A DNA stretch of 64,000 nt, taken from the NCBI RefSeq assembly GCF_900105535.1, contig NZ_LT629779.1:3658001-3722000 (forward strand), written 5' to 3'. The position numbers and the translations under genes were made by a program. Positions 25,763 to 35,558 of this stretch are shown in pieces (the first letter of the stretch is position 1; every line of letters starts with the position of its first letter). The DNA is from Pseudarthrobacter equi (GTDB lineage: Bacteria; Actinomycetota; Actinomycetes; Actinomycetales; Micrococcaceae). The notes under the pieces were generated by a model that worked only from the letters and a program-made list of their open reading frames with translations, made no database searches and had not been told where the DNA came from.

Positions 25763-27082
25763 ATGGACAGGAAAGACAACTCACCCGACAAGGTTAAGGG
25801 CGTCAAACGCCGAGGACTCCTGCGCTTCGGAAGCCTCGTAAGTGCAATATCTGGCGCCGTTGTCCTCACCGGAACTACAACGAGCGCCGTTGCCGCACCA
25901 GGTGACAAGAACCTTTCTTCTTACGTGCCCACTGCCGAAAAGGGAGCGCCATTGGGGGTAGCAACCCTGGACAACGGCACGAAAATCCCATCCACACAAA
26001 TACCAGACCTCTCTGAATCTTATGCGCGAGCAATTTCTGCACAAGCGTGGAAGCCTTTTACTTTTTACTCGACCGGAACGGTGATCGCCAGCCCTGCAGG
26101 GAGCTTAGTTAAAGCAAGGATCGATCACCAGTCAAATATAGAGTTTCAAATCGGAGATTGGCTGCAGATAGCCCCGGCGGCATTGATGCCAAGATACTAC
26201 GATGAGGGAGGCAGATTTGTTGATCGAGGCGCAATTCTAACCCTGTCACGGAATCATGATCCTTCCGGCTTCCAACCCCTAATATGGGCAAACGTTGCCG
26301 GCCAAGGCGACAACAAGTCATTCAAGGGGGTCGTTGCCGGTCAATTTCTCGCCCGAGATCGTTTCGAAGTGGATTCGACAAACAAAGGCGTTTTGTACGC
26401 GATCCAGGCTGTCGTCGCGCCGACCATTGACCGCGACAACATCCCATACGACGACGTGGTGGGGCTTTCAATAGTGAACCAAGGGACAGCAATGGGGACC
26501 GATGGGCTGTACTTTGGTAATAATCGGATGGACCGTGCCACAAATCCTGATGCAAAGGATTTTGCAAATGTGATACAGAATGACATGTCTTCGAACTCCT
26601 TTATTCGTTCAATCGGAAGACATGATGTGGGCATTAGCCTAAGTGGGGCCAAAATAACTACGACCGCCATCCGCCTGGGAAACAGTCAATCTATTTCTTG
26701 GAACGATGAACTGGGAAATCTGACTCATGCCATACGCCTCAGCGCTAAGGGGACACTTCGTCTTCTGGAGGGTGGCATCGATATACGTTCGGACAAGTCA
26801 GTATATTTCAACAATAAAGTGGTGCTTTCAAACAATACCCCGTTGTATGGCTTGCGGTTCGGCGCAGCTACCGAGTGCGAGGTAATTAAGGTTGCGACGG
26901 ACGACAACGTCGCACTATTCGGAGGCCGGGTAAAGATACTGGCCAGCGGCGGCATCGCCCTCCAAGGCTCCACAAGTCAACCAGCGGCACAAGCCAGTGG
27001 TGCTGGAGCTCTCTTCGTTGAAGCGGGCGCACTCAAGTACAGAGGCTCCCTCGGAACTGTAACCACTATCGCCCCAGCCTAG
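25763..27082 (+). CDS. Tat-exported tail-fibre-like surface protein
   Basis: The 439-residue protein begins with a twin-arginine signal: KRRGLLRFGS, then a hydrophobic stretch and AVAAPG. The mature part starts with a collar-like segment (LDNGTKIPSTQIPDLSESYA) of the kind found in phage tail fibres and secreted relatives. It continues as beta-rich sequence with Asn/Asp-containing turns and a repetitive C-terminal third (GTLRLLEGGIDIRS, VYFNNKVVLSNNTP). There is no membrane anchor. No phage structural genes are nearby; polysaccharide genes are, so it may bind or cap a surface glycan. Codon use is clearly less GC-biased than the window ends. Confidence 0.6.
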   Translation: MDRKDNSPDKVKGVKRRGLLRFGSLVSAISGAVVLTGTTTSAVAAPGDKNLSSYVPTAEKGAPLGVATLDNGTKIPSTQIPDLSESYARAISAQAWKPFTFYSTGTVIASPAGSLVKARIDHQSNIEFQIGDWLQIAPAALMPRYYDEGGRFVDRGAILTLSRNHDPSGFQPLIWANVAGQGDNKSFKGVVAGQFLARDRFEVDSTNKGVLYAIQAVVAPTIDRDNIPYDDVVGLSIVNQGTAMGTDGLYFGNNRMDRATNPDAKDFANVIQNDMSSNSFIRSIGRHDVGISLSGAKITTTAIRLGNSQSISWNDELGNLTHAIRLSAKGTLRLLEGGIDIRSDKSVYFNNKVVLSNNTPLYGLRFGAATECEVIKVATDDNVALFGGRVKILASGGIALQGSTSQPAAQASGAGALFVEAGALKYRGSLGTVTTIAPA

Positions 27083-27090
27083 GAGGCAAA

Positions 27091-27225
27091 ATGAACTCGA
27101 GCGCGCTTCTCTCACTGCTAGCCGACCTGTACGCACAAGTTGCGGCACTTACTGACGAGAACAATCAGCTCCGTGAACTACTCAGCCAGCCGGCCAGCCA
27201 GCGAGCCAGCGACAAAATACTGTAG
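27091..27225 (+). CDS. small coiled-coil protein (44 aa)
   Basis: ATG 27091 follows a perfect AGGAGG, 4 nt away and 8 bp after the previous stop. The peptide ALLSLLADLYAQVAAL then TDENNQLRELL has a leucine heptad pattern of about four turns, followed by a Ser/Gln/Ala tail. It is surely co-transcribed with the Tat-exported protein. It may be a cytoplasmic partner; no family recognised. Confidence 0.6.
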   Translation: MNSSALLSLLADLYAQVAALTDENNQLRELLSQPASQRASDKIL

Positions 27226-27455
27226 GTACGTCCACCACCGACGGCTCTGATCACGAGCGGATCAGATGAGGAGCACCGCTTCAAATCGCGTTCTCCAGAC
27301 GGAAGGAGTTGGATCTTGCCGAAGTCCTTGGCCTACGGAGGAGTGAGGATAAATGGGAACGAGCTCAACCGCTACAATTGGCTTGATCGCAGAAATCGCC
27401 GTTAGGAGGCGTGCCACCCGGCAGGTCTGCAGATATCGATCCAGGGGGACCCGGT

Positions 27456-28952
27456 TTGGACTTACGCGAATACCTGCGCTTGGCGCGCCGCAACTGGATT
27501 TTGATCGCCGCGGCAACCTTAGTCGGTCTTTTATGCGGCGGGACGGCCTCCGTGATGGTTCAGCCGACTTACACTGCAGAGACGCAGTTATTCGTTGCGA
27601 TACAGAGCTCAGGGACTGTTCAGGAACTCCAGCAGGGAAACACCTTCAGCCAAGCGCGAGTGCAGTCGTACGTAAAGACTGTCAATACGCCCGTAGTTCT
27701 GCAGCCCGCAATTGATTCTCTCGGTCTGGACATCACCTCTGCTGCCCTGGCTGACAGAGTCACAGCCAGTACCGACCTGAATACGGTACTGATCAACATC
27801 TCAGTCGAAGATCACTCTCCTGTACAGGCCGCCGCCACAGCTCAAGCCATTGCTAGCAGTCTGATCCGAGCGATTGACACTCTAGAGAAACCAAAGGCTG
27901 GGGGGACGTCACCCGTAAGCCTGTCGGTCATCAAGCCGGCTGAGGCTCCGACGACTCCTTCCGCTCCAAATACTCGGCTAAACCTCATCGTCGGTTTGGC
28001 GGCTGGACTCCTGGCTGGACTCGCTGGAGCCGTCCTAAGAACGACTCTCGATTTCCGCATTCGAGGCGAAGCAGATCTGAGGACTGTAACGGATGCGCCG
28101 CTTCTGGGAGGTATCGCTTTCGACCCCGATGCCGTCCGAAAACCACTTCTAACACAGGCGGCGCAGCAGAGTCCGCGCGCCGAATCGTTTAGGCAACTTC
28201 GAACGAACCTGCAATTCGCGAACATCTCTGGACGTGCCAAAACCGTACTCGTGACATCCTCCCTGCCGGGCGAGGGGAAGAGCACGACAGCAACGAACTT
28301 GGCAATTGCTTCAGCCCAAGCCGGACGAAGCGTTTGCCTTGTGGATGCCGATCTGCGAAGGCCAATGGTTCACGACTATTTAGGGTTGGAACGCAACGCA
28401 GGGCTGACCACTGCTCTGGTTGGAGCAGCAGACTTGCAGGATCTGTTGCAGCCGTGGGGCGACGACGACCTGTTTGTTCTCACCTCAGGTCAGATCCCAC
28501 CGAACCCAAGTGAACTACTGGGGTCGGCCGAGATGGGGGCGCTTTTGGAACGTCTTGAGCAAGATTTCGACACCGTCATTGTCGATGCTCCCCCGCTTCT
28601 ACCCGTGACGGACGCAGCAGTGTTGTCGCAGTTCGTCGGAGGTATCGTTTTGGTGGTCGGTTCACACAAGATTAAGCATCAGGATCTACAAAAATCCTTG
28701 TCGGCCCTGGACATGGTAGGAGCAACATTGCTCGGAGTTGTCCTGAATCGCCTCCCCGTCAAGGGGCCGGACTCGTACGCCTACAGCTACTACAGTAGCG
28801 ATGAAGTGCCGGTTCTCGGGTCCCAGAGCAAAGTCGCATCTACCTCCGTTCACACCCAGGTCGATGCCAGTTACGCGAACAATAACTACGCAGAGGCGCG
28901 CCCGGCAAGCTCCTTTCCCACCGCCACTAAGAAGTCCAACCATAGCTATTAG
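27456..28952 (+). CDS. Wzc/CpsCD-like bacterial tyrosine kinase and chain-length regulator
   Basis: The Wzz domain comes first: membrane segments about 14-37 and 176-195 enclose an extracytoplasmic loop. The kinase domain follows, with Walker A PGEGKST (271-277), Walker A' LVDADLRRP (295-303) and Walker B VIVDAPP (374-380). A Tyr-rich tail (YAYSYYSS, about 441-448) and another Tyr/Asn stretch are the autophosphorylation region. It controls polymer length and export in Wzy-dependent polysaccharide synthesis, matching Wzx, Wzy and the priming transferase further right. The TTG start has AGGGGGA at 6 nt; a GTG at 27411 would add 15 residues but has its AGGAGG only 1 nt away. Confidence 0.9.
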   Translation: MDLREYLRLARRNWILIAAATLVGLLCGGTASVMVQPTYTAETQLFVAIQSSGTVQELQQGNTFSQARVQSYVKTVNTPVVLQPAIDSLGLDITSAALADRVTASTDLNTVLINISVEDHSPVQAAATAQAIASSLIRAIDTLEKPKAGGTSPVSLSVIKPAEAPTTPSAPNTRLNLIVGLAAGLLAGLAGAVLRTTLDFRIRGEADLRTVTDAPLLGGIAFDPDAVRKPLLTQAAQQSPRAESFRQLRTNLQFANISGRAKTVLVTSSLPGEGKSTTATNLAIASAQAGRSVCLVDADLRRPMVHDYLGLERNAGLTTALVGAADLQDLLQPWGDDDLFVLTSGQIPPNPSELLGSAEMGALLERLEQDFDTVIVDAPPLLPVTDAAVLSQFVGGIVLVVGSHKIKHQDLQKSLSALDMVGATLLGVVLNRLPVKGPDSYAYSYYSSDEVPVLGSQSKVASTSVHTQVDASYANNNYAEARPASSFPTATKKSNHSY

Positions 28953-29096
28953 GGCTTGGTGACACTTCGACTCGTTTTCCGGGCTGGGTACCCAATTAGG
29001 GGGCGTCTATTAGTTGGCAGTTGAGCCGTGGCTGCCCTCAATCGGGTCTGGATTGACGCGCCCCCGCGACGGTTCCTCTTTGTGCTAAGGCAGCAC

Positions 29097-29475
29097 GGTC
29101 TTCACGGGTCGAGGTGAACGCTCTACCGTAAGGGATGCTCATGCCCTTATCCTGGCGCCGCGCACCAGGTCCTTGATGTCTTTTAGCGTGGTGTTATTGG
29201 GTTCGACCCTCCCTGTTGTGTCCGGTAACGATCAGCACCTCAAATCTCTTTCTACCGTCTGCAGACGGTCCTCAGTACCCGTTTGCCTCCGGCCGTGCTG
29301 CTGCCCTCTGCCCTCTGCCCTCACTACTTCTTCGACTTGGTTCTTGGCTGCGGCGGCGTCGCCCGGGGAGCCTGTGCGCAGCAAAACACGGAGCTGTTCC
29401 TTGACCTTTCGGACGGCCTGTAGGGTGCCGTTGGGGTCGCCCCAGGCAGATACTTCCTCGATCCGGGCGCTTGCC
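29097..29475 (-). pseudogene. relic of an ISL3-family transposase (3' part)
   Basis: The minus strand reads TLQAVRKVKEQLRVLLRTG and then GDAAAAKNQVEEVVRA, followed in another frame by ALKDIKDLVRGARIRA. These match, in order, the C-terminal part of the transposase in the adjacent ISL3 element. A terminal GGTCTTCACGGGTC at 29097 resembles the ISL3 inverted repeat. The 5' part is missing: the newer ISL3 element begins exactly where it stops. The stretch 28953-29096 shows no gene. Confidence 0.65.
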
Positions 29476-30546
29476 GGCTCTTCACGTTTGGCATGGAATT
29501 GAGTTCGTGTCTTTAAAGGCAAAGGGGCCCGTGGCCCTGCTGGGATGAGTATCTAAGCATTCAACCTGGAACTGGACCACCAGCCTTGAACGAGCCTACC
29601 GGGGTGTCAGCCGACGCTGCCACTATCCTCTTTAACCTGCCCGACTACCGTGTCATTGCCACGAGCATTACTGCCGGCCGCAGGCAGGTGATCATCGAAA
29701 CCAACCACCCGCCAGGGTGCCCGAGCTGCGGTGTTATCGCGGCTCGGCGGAAGTAGCACCGCTTCCAGGGGCTCCGCGATATTCCTGTTGCCGGCAGGTG
29801 GACGTCCTCTGGTCGAAATACCGGTGGTACTGCGAAGAGCCTATACGCGACCGGCTGTCGTTTTTCGAATCCACGCCGCAGGTCCCGCGCCGTGCCCGTT
29901 CCACGGGCAGGCTGAGGGACCATCTCGTGGACGCGGTCCTCCGCTCCGGCAGGACGGTGTCAGAAACAGCTGCCGGGTTCGTCGTGTCCTGGTGGATGGT
30001 GCGGGCCGCGGTGACCGAGGCCTGTCTGCTGCGACTGCCGGGCGTGGACAATCTCAGCCCAGAGTACTGGGCATTGATGAGCACCGGTTCCGGTCAGTTC
30101 GCTACTTCCAGGACCCGTCAACGAACGCGTGGACCCGGTTCGAGCCGTGGATGACAACGATCGTTGACCTGGACACCGGGCAGGTCCTCGGCGTCGTTGG
30201 CGGCCGAGACCACAAGGGCGTCGGAGACTGGCCGTTCGCCCGACCGTTGGAGTGGCGGCTGGCGGTGCAGGTCGTAGCGATCGATCCTTCTGCAGCGTTC
30301 CGCAAAGCGTTGCGAATGTGGCTCCCGCGCACCGCGGTCGCTGTCGATCACTTCCACCTGATCTCGCTGGCGAACCAGGCCACGACCGAGACCCGGCAGA
30401 ACCTCTCACAGCAGGTCAAGGGCCGCCGCGGACGGAAGATCGACAAGGCGTGGGCGCACCGGATGCTCCTGCTGCGCGGGGGTGTTAACGCCAACCGAAG
30501 ATAGGGCCAGTTTTGCCGACTGAAAACAGGGCCACGGGTTGCTGTT

Positions 30547-31305
30547 CTATTGTGCCTGAAGCTGGGTTCTTGTCTTGTTCCGGAGTCGGTAGCTGCTGCC
30601 GGTGAGGTTCAGGACTTCTGCGTGGTGAACGATCCGGTCGATCATCGCCGAGGCCACTGTCGCGTCGCTGAAGACCTCGCCCCACCTGCTGAAGGCGAGG
30701 TTGCTGGTAAGCACTAGAGAAGCGTGTTCGTAGCGGGATGAGACCAGCTGGAAGAACAGGTTGGCCGAGTCCTGGTCGAAGGGGATGTAGCCGACTTCGT
30801 CAACGATAAGGAGCTTGTATCGGCGTAACTTGGCCAGTTCCTGGGGCAGGCGGCCGCGGTCGTGAGCTTCGGCCAGTCTCGATACCCACCCGGTCGCGGT
30901 GTCGAACAGGACGCGATGACCGGCGCGTGCGGCCCGGATGCCGATCCCGACGGCCAGATGGGTTTTCCCGGTGCCAGGCGGACCGAGCAGGACCACGTTC
31001 TTGGCTTCTTCCAGGAAGGCCCCGGTTCCCAGATGGGCAACGAGGTTCCGGTCCGCGGCGGGCTGGTGGTCGAAGTTGAACTCTTCCAGCAGCTTGTGTC
31101 CGGGGAACCTCGCGGCTCTGATCCGAAGGGCGGCCCCGGAAGCTTCGCGTTCGGCGACTTCGCGGGAGAGGACAGCAGCTAGGTATTCCTCGTGTGACCA
31201 GCCCGCCTCCCGAGCCCGGTCGCCAAGGGACCGGTAGCTGTCGGCGACCCGCGGGGCGCGCAGTGCGCGGGCGTAGTACTCGATGTCCTTCACCGCAGCG
31301 CTCAC
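30547..31305 (-). CDS. istB: IS21-family helper ATPase IstB
   Basis: The 252-residue AAA+ protein has Walker A LLGPPGTGKTHLA, Walker B LLIVDEVGYIPF and the downstream LTSNLAF and RIVHHAEVL segments of IstB/DnaC-type ATPases. It helps the IstA transposase choose and bind its target DNA. It overlaps istA by 4 nt. Length and motifs appear complete. Confidence 0.95.
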   Translation of the reverse strand: MSAAVKDIEYYARALRAPRVADSYRSLGDRAREAGWSHEEYLAAVLSREVAEREASGAALRIRAARFPGHKLLEEFNFDHQPAADRNLVAHLGTGAFLEEAKNVVLLGPPGTGKTHLAVGIGIRAARAGHRVLFDTATGWVSRLAEAHDRGRLPQELAKLRRYKLLIVDEVGYIPFDQDSANLFFQLVSSRYEHASLVLTSNLAFSRWGEVFSDATVASAMIDRIVHHAEVLNLTGSSYRLRNKTRTQLQAQ

Positions 31306-32537
31306 CGTGCTGCCCCGGAGAGTTCGCGGGCATCGTCGGGGATTGCGACACCGAACAGTTCGTCATAGATCGACAGGTCCCGTTCCTCCACGACGGTGGA
31401 CCGTCCGGCCTTGACGCTGCGGTGGATTCGTCGGAGGGAGGCGGCCTTGTCGACATGCCCGGGGTCGGTGAAGATCTGGTGCCTTGCCCACCGCCGCTCG
31501 TGCGTGGCCAGCAGCCGGCCATCTGCGCTCACAGTCACCTTTTCCAGGTCTGCTTCGACGTTCACGATCCGCCCGATCGCGCCCGGATCCACGGAATAGT
31601 CGTTGGAGAAGACCCGCACGTAATAGTCACGTGGAAGCCGGACGCTGCTGCGGAAGGCGAACTCGGGCGCCACCGGCGTCAACGGCCGCATTGCATCCCG
31701 GTCCCGGACGAAAAGCTCGACCGGGCGCCCGTGCCGGGTCCGTGAGTAGCGGGCGTTCGCCCGCGGCAGCCAGTCCGCGAGCTGGTCGTTGAAATCCAGC
31801 GGGGACGCGAACGTCCGGCCGGGCATGAAGCCCTGGCGGAAGTAACGGTTCATCCGCTCCACCATGCCCTTGGATTCCGGATCCCTTGGCGGCAACTGCC
31901 GGATCTCGCAGCCCAGCACGCCAGCGAACGCCGCCGCAGGCTCGGTCAGCCGGCCCTGGCCGATCCCCGATTCGTTGTCCCAGACCAGCTGCTTGGGCAC
32001 TGCGCCGGCCTCCTGCAGCAGCGACCACATCCCGCCCAGCAAATCAAAGGTCGTGCGGGTCGGCAGCATCCTGGCCTGGATGTATCCGGAGAACGCGCTC
32101 GTCATCACCAACACCGGAGGCTTGCCCTCCTGCCCGTGCCCCAGAGGCAGCGGCTCATGCGGAAACCACAAATCGCACTGCATCGCCTGGCCCGGTTCAT
32201 GAACCAGCCGGTCCACCGGATCCGCCGGCATATACTCGGGCCGGAGTCCACGGACCTTGTCCCGGAATAAGGATGCAGAGCCCGTCCAGCCGACGCGTTC
32301 GGCCAGTACCGAAGCCGGCATCGTCGGCGTCTGCACCAACAAGGCACGCACCTGCGCCGCGTAAGCATCAAAACTCGATCCGGCCGGCCTCCGCTCATAC
32401 TTCGGCGGCCGCTCCGCCTCCAACGCCCGGTCCACCGTCCCCCGCGAAACCCCGAGCTGTTTAGCCAGCTCCCTCTTGGAGATCTTCTCCGTCGCGTATC
32501 GGTGGCGTATCTGCGCCCAAACATCCAATGTGATCAC
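31302..32537 (-). CDS. istA: IS21-family transposase IstA
   Basis: The 411-residue protein has an N-terminal HTH (KISKRELAKQLGVSRGTVDRA within the first 40 residues) and a DDE integrase core. The acidic residues lie in QCDLWF, VWDNESG and SKGMVERMN. A C-terminal beta-rich domain follows. It catalyses the strand transfer of the element, with IstB. The frame is intact. Confidence 0.95.
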   Translation of the reverse strand: MITLDVWAQIRHRYATEKISKRELAKQLGVSRGTVDRALEAERPPKYERRPAGSSFDAYAAQVRALLVQTPTMPASVLAERVGWTGSASLFRDKVRGLRPEYMPADPVDRLVHEPGQAMQCDLWFPHEPLPLGHGQEGKPPVLVMTSAFSGYIQARMLPTRTTFDLLGGMWSLLQEAGAVPKQLVWDNESGIGQGRLTEPAAAFAGVLGCEIRQLPPRDPESKGMVERMNRYFRQGFMPGRTFASPLDFNDQLADWLPRANARYSRTRHGRPVELFVRDRDAMRPLTPVAPEFAFRSSVRLPRDYYVRVFSNDYSVDPGAIGRIVNVEADLEKVTVSADGRLLATHERRWARHQIFTDPGHVDKAASLRRIHRSVKAGRSTVVEERDLSIYDELFGVAIPDDARELSGAAR

Positions 32538-33043
32538 CTTCCATAATGGTCAGTGGCCTCATTTTCAGTTGGCGTTTTTGGCCCTATTTTCGGTTGGCGT
32601 CAACAGGGGGCGACAATCTCAGTTGCAGGCCCGCCGCCCGGCTCAAGGAAGTCTTCAGCCAGGACGATTCGTCCGGCACCCTCCAGGCCGTTTGGAAAGT
32701 CAAGGAACAGCTCCGGACCCTGCTTCGAACAGGCTCCCTGGAGGACGCGGCGGCGGCCAGAAAGTACTCGAGGAACTAGTCAAGGCTGCCGCACGGCCGG
32801 AGACCAACAGGCTCTACCGCACCGTCTGCAGATGGTTGAAAGAGATCAAAGTCCTCATCATTACCGGCGCCAAAACAGGCAAAGTGGAGGCCAACAACAC
32901 CGCAATCAAAAACATCAAACGCACGGCCCGCGGATACCGCAACGCCGCCAACTACAAGTCGGTTATTCTCTTGAGAAGTGCCGTCCGGACGGCGGCATGA
33001 CGCTCATGCCGGGAATCCATTTCCCCACGAACCGCGAAGAGCC

Positions 33044-33186
33044 CCTTTACGGAACGTCGCCCATAGATCGATGTTTCCGGGCCGGAGCAGCAGCCGGTTG
33101 GCCGGGCCGGTCGACGGAGCGTACCCGCCCGCTATGGACATGAGGGTGAAGCACTGCGGAACTTCGGTAAGCATGACGTTGCCGAG
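33044..33186 (-). pseudogene. possible gene fragment truncated by the ISL3 element
   Basis: The minus strand from just after a TAG at 33187 reads LGNVMLTEVPQCFTLMSIAGG, then APSTGPANRLLLRPGN and IDLWATFRKG, without stops up to the ISL3 end. It looks like true protein sequence, but start and end are missing and I cannot name the family. Confidence 0.25.
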
Positions 33187-33261
33187 CTAGCGTGGGCCCC
33201 ACGGCCCGCCTCAGCGAGAACCATCCACCAGCAGGTGCAGTGTCCTACTTACGAGACAGCA

Positions 33262-34626
33262 CTAGGAGATCGATTTACGTTGACTACTACTTGCAACTGT
33301 CGGCGCCCCATTCCGAATTGGGACACCAGAGGACCCGATGCGACTCCATTTGAGGTCCCCCGATTTCCGCGGTTCGCCAAACGACCATCCGTTCAGGAGA
33401 CCAAATGTTAGAGCAAGTATCGGAAGAACATAGCCGCCGAGAATTCCCCACCCGGTTGACCCTATGAGGTACAGACCAGGCATCGCAGAAACGAAAACGC
33501 GCGAGGCCTCCCCTGATTGGTTCGCGAGCCGCAGTCTTCGAAGGCACATCAGTAATCCCGCTGCGAAGGGCAGTAAGAGCAGTGCTGTGCTCACGAGCCC
33601 CAGCTCCGCCAAAGCCAGCAAGAATGCATTGTGTACTGGTACTCCCGAAGCGGTAAGAGCGTTGTAGCTGCCCACAGCATCTACGTACGAATTGGGACCA
33701 ACCCCAGCCCAAAGATTAGAACCAATTTGCGCCCAAGCTATGTCAGTCAATGTCGAACGATCCCCTCCTTGCGGGTCCTCGTCGAACCGAGCTAAAAGAG
33801 TTCCGGCCAGGAACGCGGATACGCTGAGTGCTACCCCAAGCGCCACAAGCTTTCCACCTCTTCGTGACTTGGCGCCCGGTGCCAGTACTGCCCACAACGT
33901 AAGCATGCAAACTGCAGCGGCAGACACCGCACGCCCCCCAGTCATTGCGAGAACAATAAAGGCACTACCTACTGCTGCCTTCCATATGTTGGAGTCAAGC
34001 CGATTAAGCGAGCGGCCAAAAGGAAGCAACATAGCAAGTAGCAAGAAGATGACTTTTCCGAGGTCGTTGGGGTGACCTAGCGTCCCATTAGCTCGGGAGC
34101 CCAGAATCGCTTCCTGCGTAGCCTCCATTGGATTAACCTGTATGCCCATCGTTTGGAGCAAACAGACGGCAAGCTGAAGGAATACAACCAATGCAACGGC
34201 TCGGATTAAGAATCGACCACCGTCAGCGGCAAGATGTGTGGACAAACTCATCCCAACAATCCAAGCTGCTGGCGCAAGGAGAAGTTGTATCAAGCCGGCG
34301 TCTTGTACTGGGCCGCCGGCCCATACCAAGCTCGCGCTAGCTACTAGCGAAACCACAAACGGGACCCAGGTCCAGGCCCCGCGTCGGGTTCTAGCCATGA
34401 ACAGCGTGCCAAGCAGTGTTACACCGACGGTCACCAAGTAGGTAGTCGGCCGAGGCATGGGAGACGCAATACCGATGTGTCGGAACGCAACTTCCTGCGT
34501 CAGATTCCTAGGAACTACTGCAGCAGAAAGGAGAATTAATATAAGCGCACACTTAGGGAAACCCCACTTGTGAACAGCTAGCCCAAATACACAGGAGACA
34601 AGCACGAGGCCCAGAAGTTCGGTCAT
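33262..34626 (-). CDS. O-antigen ligase/polymerase-like (Wzy) membrane protein
   Basis: The 454-residue protein has about 11-12 membrane segments. A large extracytoplasmic loop region contains NGTLGHPNDLGKVIFLLLAM and WAGVGPNSYVDAVGSYN, then PVHNAFLLALAELG, the H-containing segments typical of the Wzy/WaaL superfamily. It would polymerise lipid-linked repeat units flipped by the Wzx at 35555. A cytoplasmic tail of about 45 residues follows the last helix. It ends only about 200 bp from the ISL3 element. Confidence 0.8.
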   Translation of the reverse strand: MTELLGLVLVSCVFGLAVHKWGFPKCALILILLSAAVVPRNLTQEVAFRHIGIASPMPRPTTYLVTVGVTLLGTLFMARTRRGAWTWVPFVVSLVASASLVWAGGPVQDAGLIQLLLAPAAWIVGMSLSTHLAADGGRFLIRAVALVVFLQLAVCLLQTMGIQVNPMEATQEAILGSRANGTLGHPNDLGKVIFLLLAMLLPFGRSLNRLDSNIWKAAVGSAFIVLAMTGGRAVSAAAVCMLTLWAVLAPGAKSRRGGKLVALGVALSVSAFLAGTLLARFDEDPQGGDRSTLTDIAWAQIGSNLWAGVGPNSYVDAVGSYNALTASGVPVHNAFLLALAELGLVSTALLLLPFAAGLLMCLRRLRLANQSGEASRVFVSAMPGLYLIGSTGWGILGGYVLPILALTFGLLNGWSFGEPRKSGDLKWSRIGSSGVPIRNGAPTVASSSQRKSIS

Positions 34627-34673
34627 GGTGCCTGTACACCCTTCGTTCGATAGTGAATGATTCGTGCCGTGCT

Positions 34674-35558
34674 TTACAGCGTCTCGGCGACGCGCATTAG
34701 ATCCTCGGCAAGCTTTGACGTTTTCGCAGCCAGTTCAGGGGTCTTGGCATCAGCCCGGTCCCAGGCTGCACGCAAACTGGGTTCAGACAGAACTGCGCTG
34801 ATGGGTATTTTTGAAGAGACCTCGCCGATGCTTGAGAAGTAATCGGCATACTTGAAGTCCGGTTCTGACTGCCCATGCGAATCCCATGAGACTAGTTGAG
34901 TGGGTCTTCCAAGTGAATGACCCAAAATCAGTCCGTGGAGGCTCGAAGTGAGAACCAAACTCGAATCCGTGATCCGATTTATCATTGACTTCGGATGCAA
35001 TGTCGGTTCCGCGATGTCGAAGCCGGCCGCTCGCAAGCTTGCTAGGGTATCACGACCGCCCACCGATGCCCATGCACGAAAATGCGGTATCACTAACGGC
35101 CGTCTATCGACCTTAGGGGAAGGCCGGGCAAATAAGGGTGCTAGCACCCCAGGATCACCCAAAACTTGTGAATCGGATAGTCCAAGAGCGTTTCTAGTCA
35201 GCTGTCCTCGCACCGCCAGTACCGGTCCGAGCCTGTCGTGCAACCTCTTACTTTCGAGAGGGTCTAAATGCTCACGAATACCGCTTCCCCATATGGCGGC
35301 GCCCGAGCCCAAGGATGCGTAAAGACCTAGAACGGAACCTACGCCCACCAAATCCGCCGACCCGGGCGCGGACCACACCACGCGCCTCCTAGTTGCAGCC
35401 TCAACAACATGTTTCGACAGCTCGTCCCCAAAGTTTGTAGCCACTCTGCCCGTCCGAGCAGCTAACCGGACCCATACTCCTGGATTAGTCTTAATTTCCG
35501 GCCAGGCCAGACGCGCATGTCGAGTCGGCGCCCACCAGAACAACTTGATTGGCTTCAA
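34674..35558 (-). CDS. polysaccharide pyruvyl transferase family protein
   Basis: The 294-residue protein has the family pattern: an N-terminal NFGDELSKHVV segment, then GVGSVLGL, GSGIRE and AVRGQLTRNALGL, then LGDPGVLAPL and the late SSLHGLILGHSLGRP. These enzymes add pyruvate ketals from phosphoenolpyruvate to sugar residues, giving the polymer negative charge. It overlaps the flippase gene by ATGA at 35555-35558. The length is slightly short for the family but the motifs are complete. Confidence 0.85.
   Translation of the reverse strand: MKPIKLFWWAPTRHARLAWPEIKTNPGVWVRLAARTGRVATNFGDELSKHVVEAATRRRVVWSAPGSADLVGVGSVLGLYASLGSGAAIWGSGIREHLDPLESKRLHDRLGPVLAVRGQLTRNALGLSDSQVLGDPGVLAPLFARPSPKVDRRPLVIPHFRAWASVGGRDTLASLRAAGFDIAEPTLHPKSMINRITDSSLVLTSSLHGLILGHSLGRPTQLVSWDSHGQSEPDFKYADYFSSIGEVSSKIPISAVLSEPSLRAAWDRADAKTPELAAKTSKLAEDLMRVAETL

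Larger units (their letters stand above)
30483..32605 (-). mobile_element. IS21-family insertion sequence
   Basis: The 2123-bp element has ends starting TGTTAACGCCAACCGAA (left) and TGTTGACGCCAACCGAA (right, complementary strand). The similarity extends about 50 bp and includes repeated GGGCCA blocks. It is flanked by GGGGG on both sides, a likely 5-bp target duplication. It carries istA and istB with a 4-nt overlap and interrupts the ISL3 transposase. Both genes look intact, so it may be mobile. Confidence 0.9.
29586..32998 (+). pseudogene. ISL3-family transposase, frameshifted and split by IS21 insertion
   Basis: The reading starts near 29586 with the N-terminal zinc-finger segment (CPSCGVIAARRK) and stops at 29756. 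It resumes in a second frame (WSKYRWYCEE through WWMVRAAVTEACLLR) and a third (GIDEHRFRSVRYFQD through HRMLLLRGG). There the IS21 element interrupts it. It continues after 32606 (NLSCRPAARLKEVF) and, after another frameshift, from 32780 (ELVKAAARPETNRLY) to a stop at 32998. It cannot make an active transposase. Confidence 0.85.
29476..33043 (+). mobile_element. ISL3-family insertion sequence, interrupted by an IS21-family element
   Basis: Inverted ends are GGCTCTTCACGTTTGG at 29476 and, on the other strand, GGCTCTTCGCGGTTCG ending at 33043. Without the IS21 insertion and its 5-bp duplication the element is 1440 bp, normal for ISL3. Its transposase gene is broken. No 8-bp target duplication is visible at the ends, fitting later rearrangement or insertion beside the older ISL3 relic. 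Confidence 0.8.

Noticed and set aside
25763..27082. Prophage region
   Set aside because: One fibre-like gene with a Tat signal, but no integrase, capsid, terminase, holin or att-like repeats around it.
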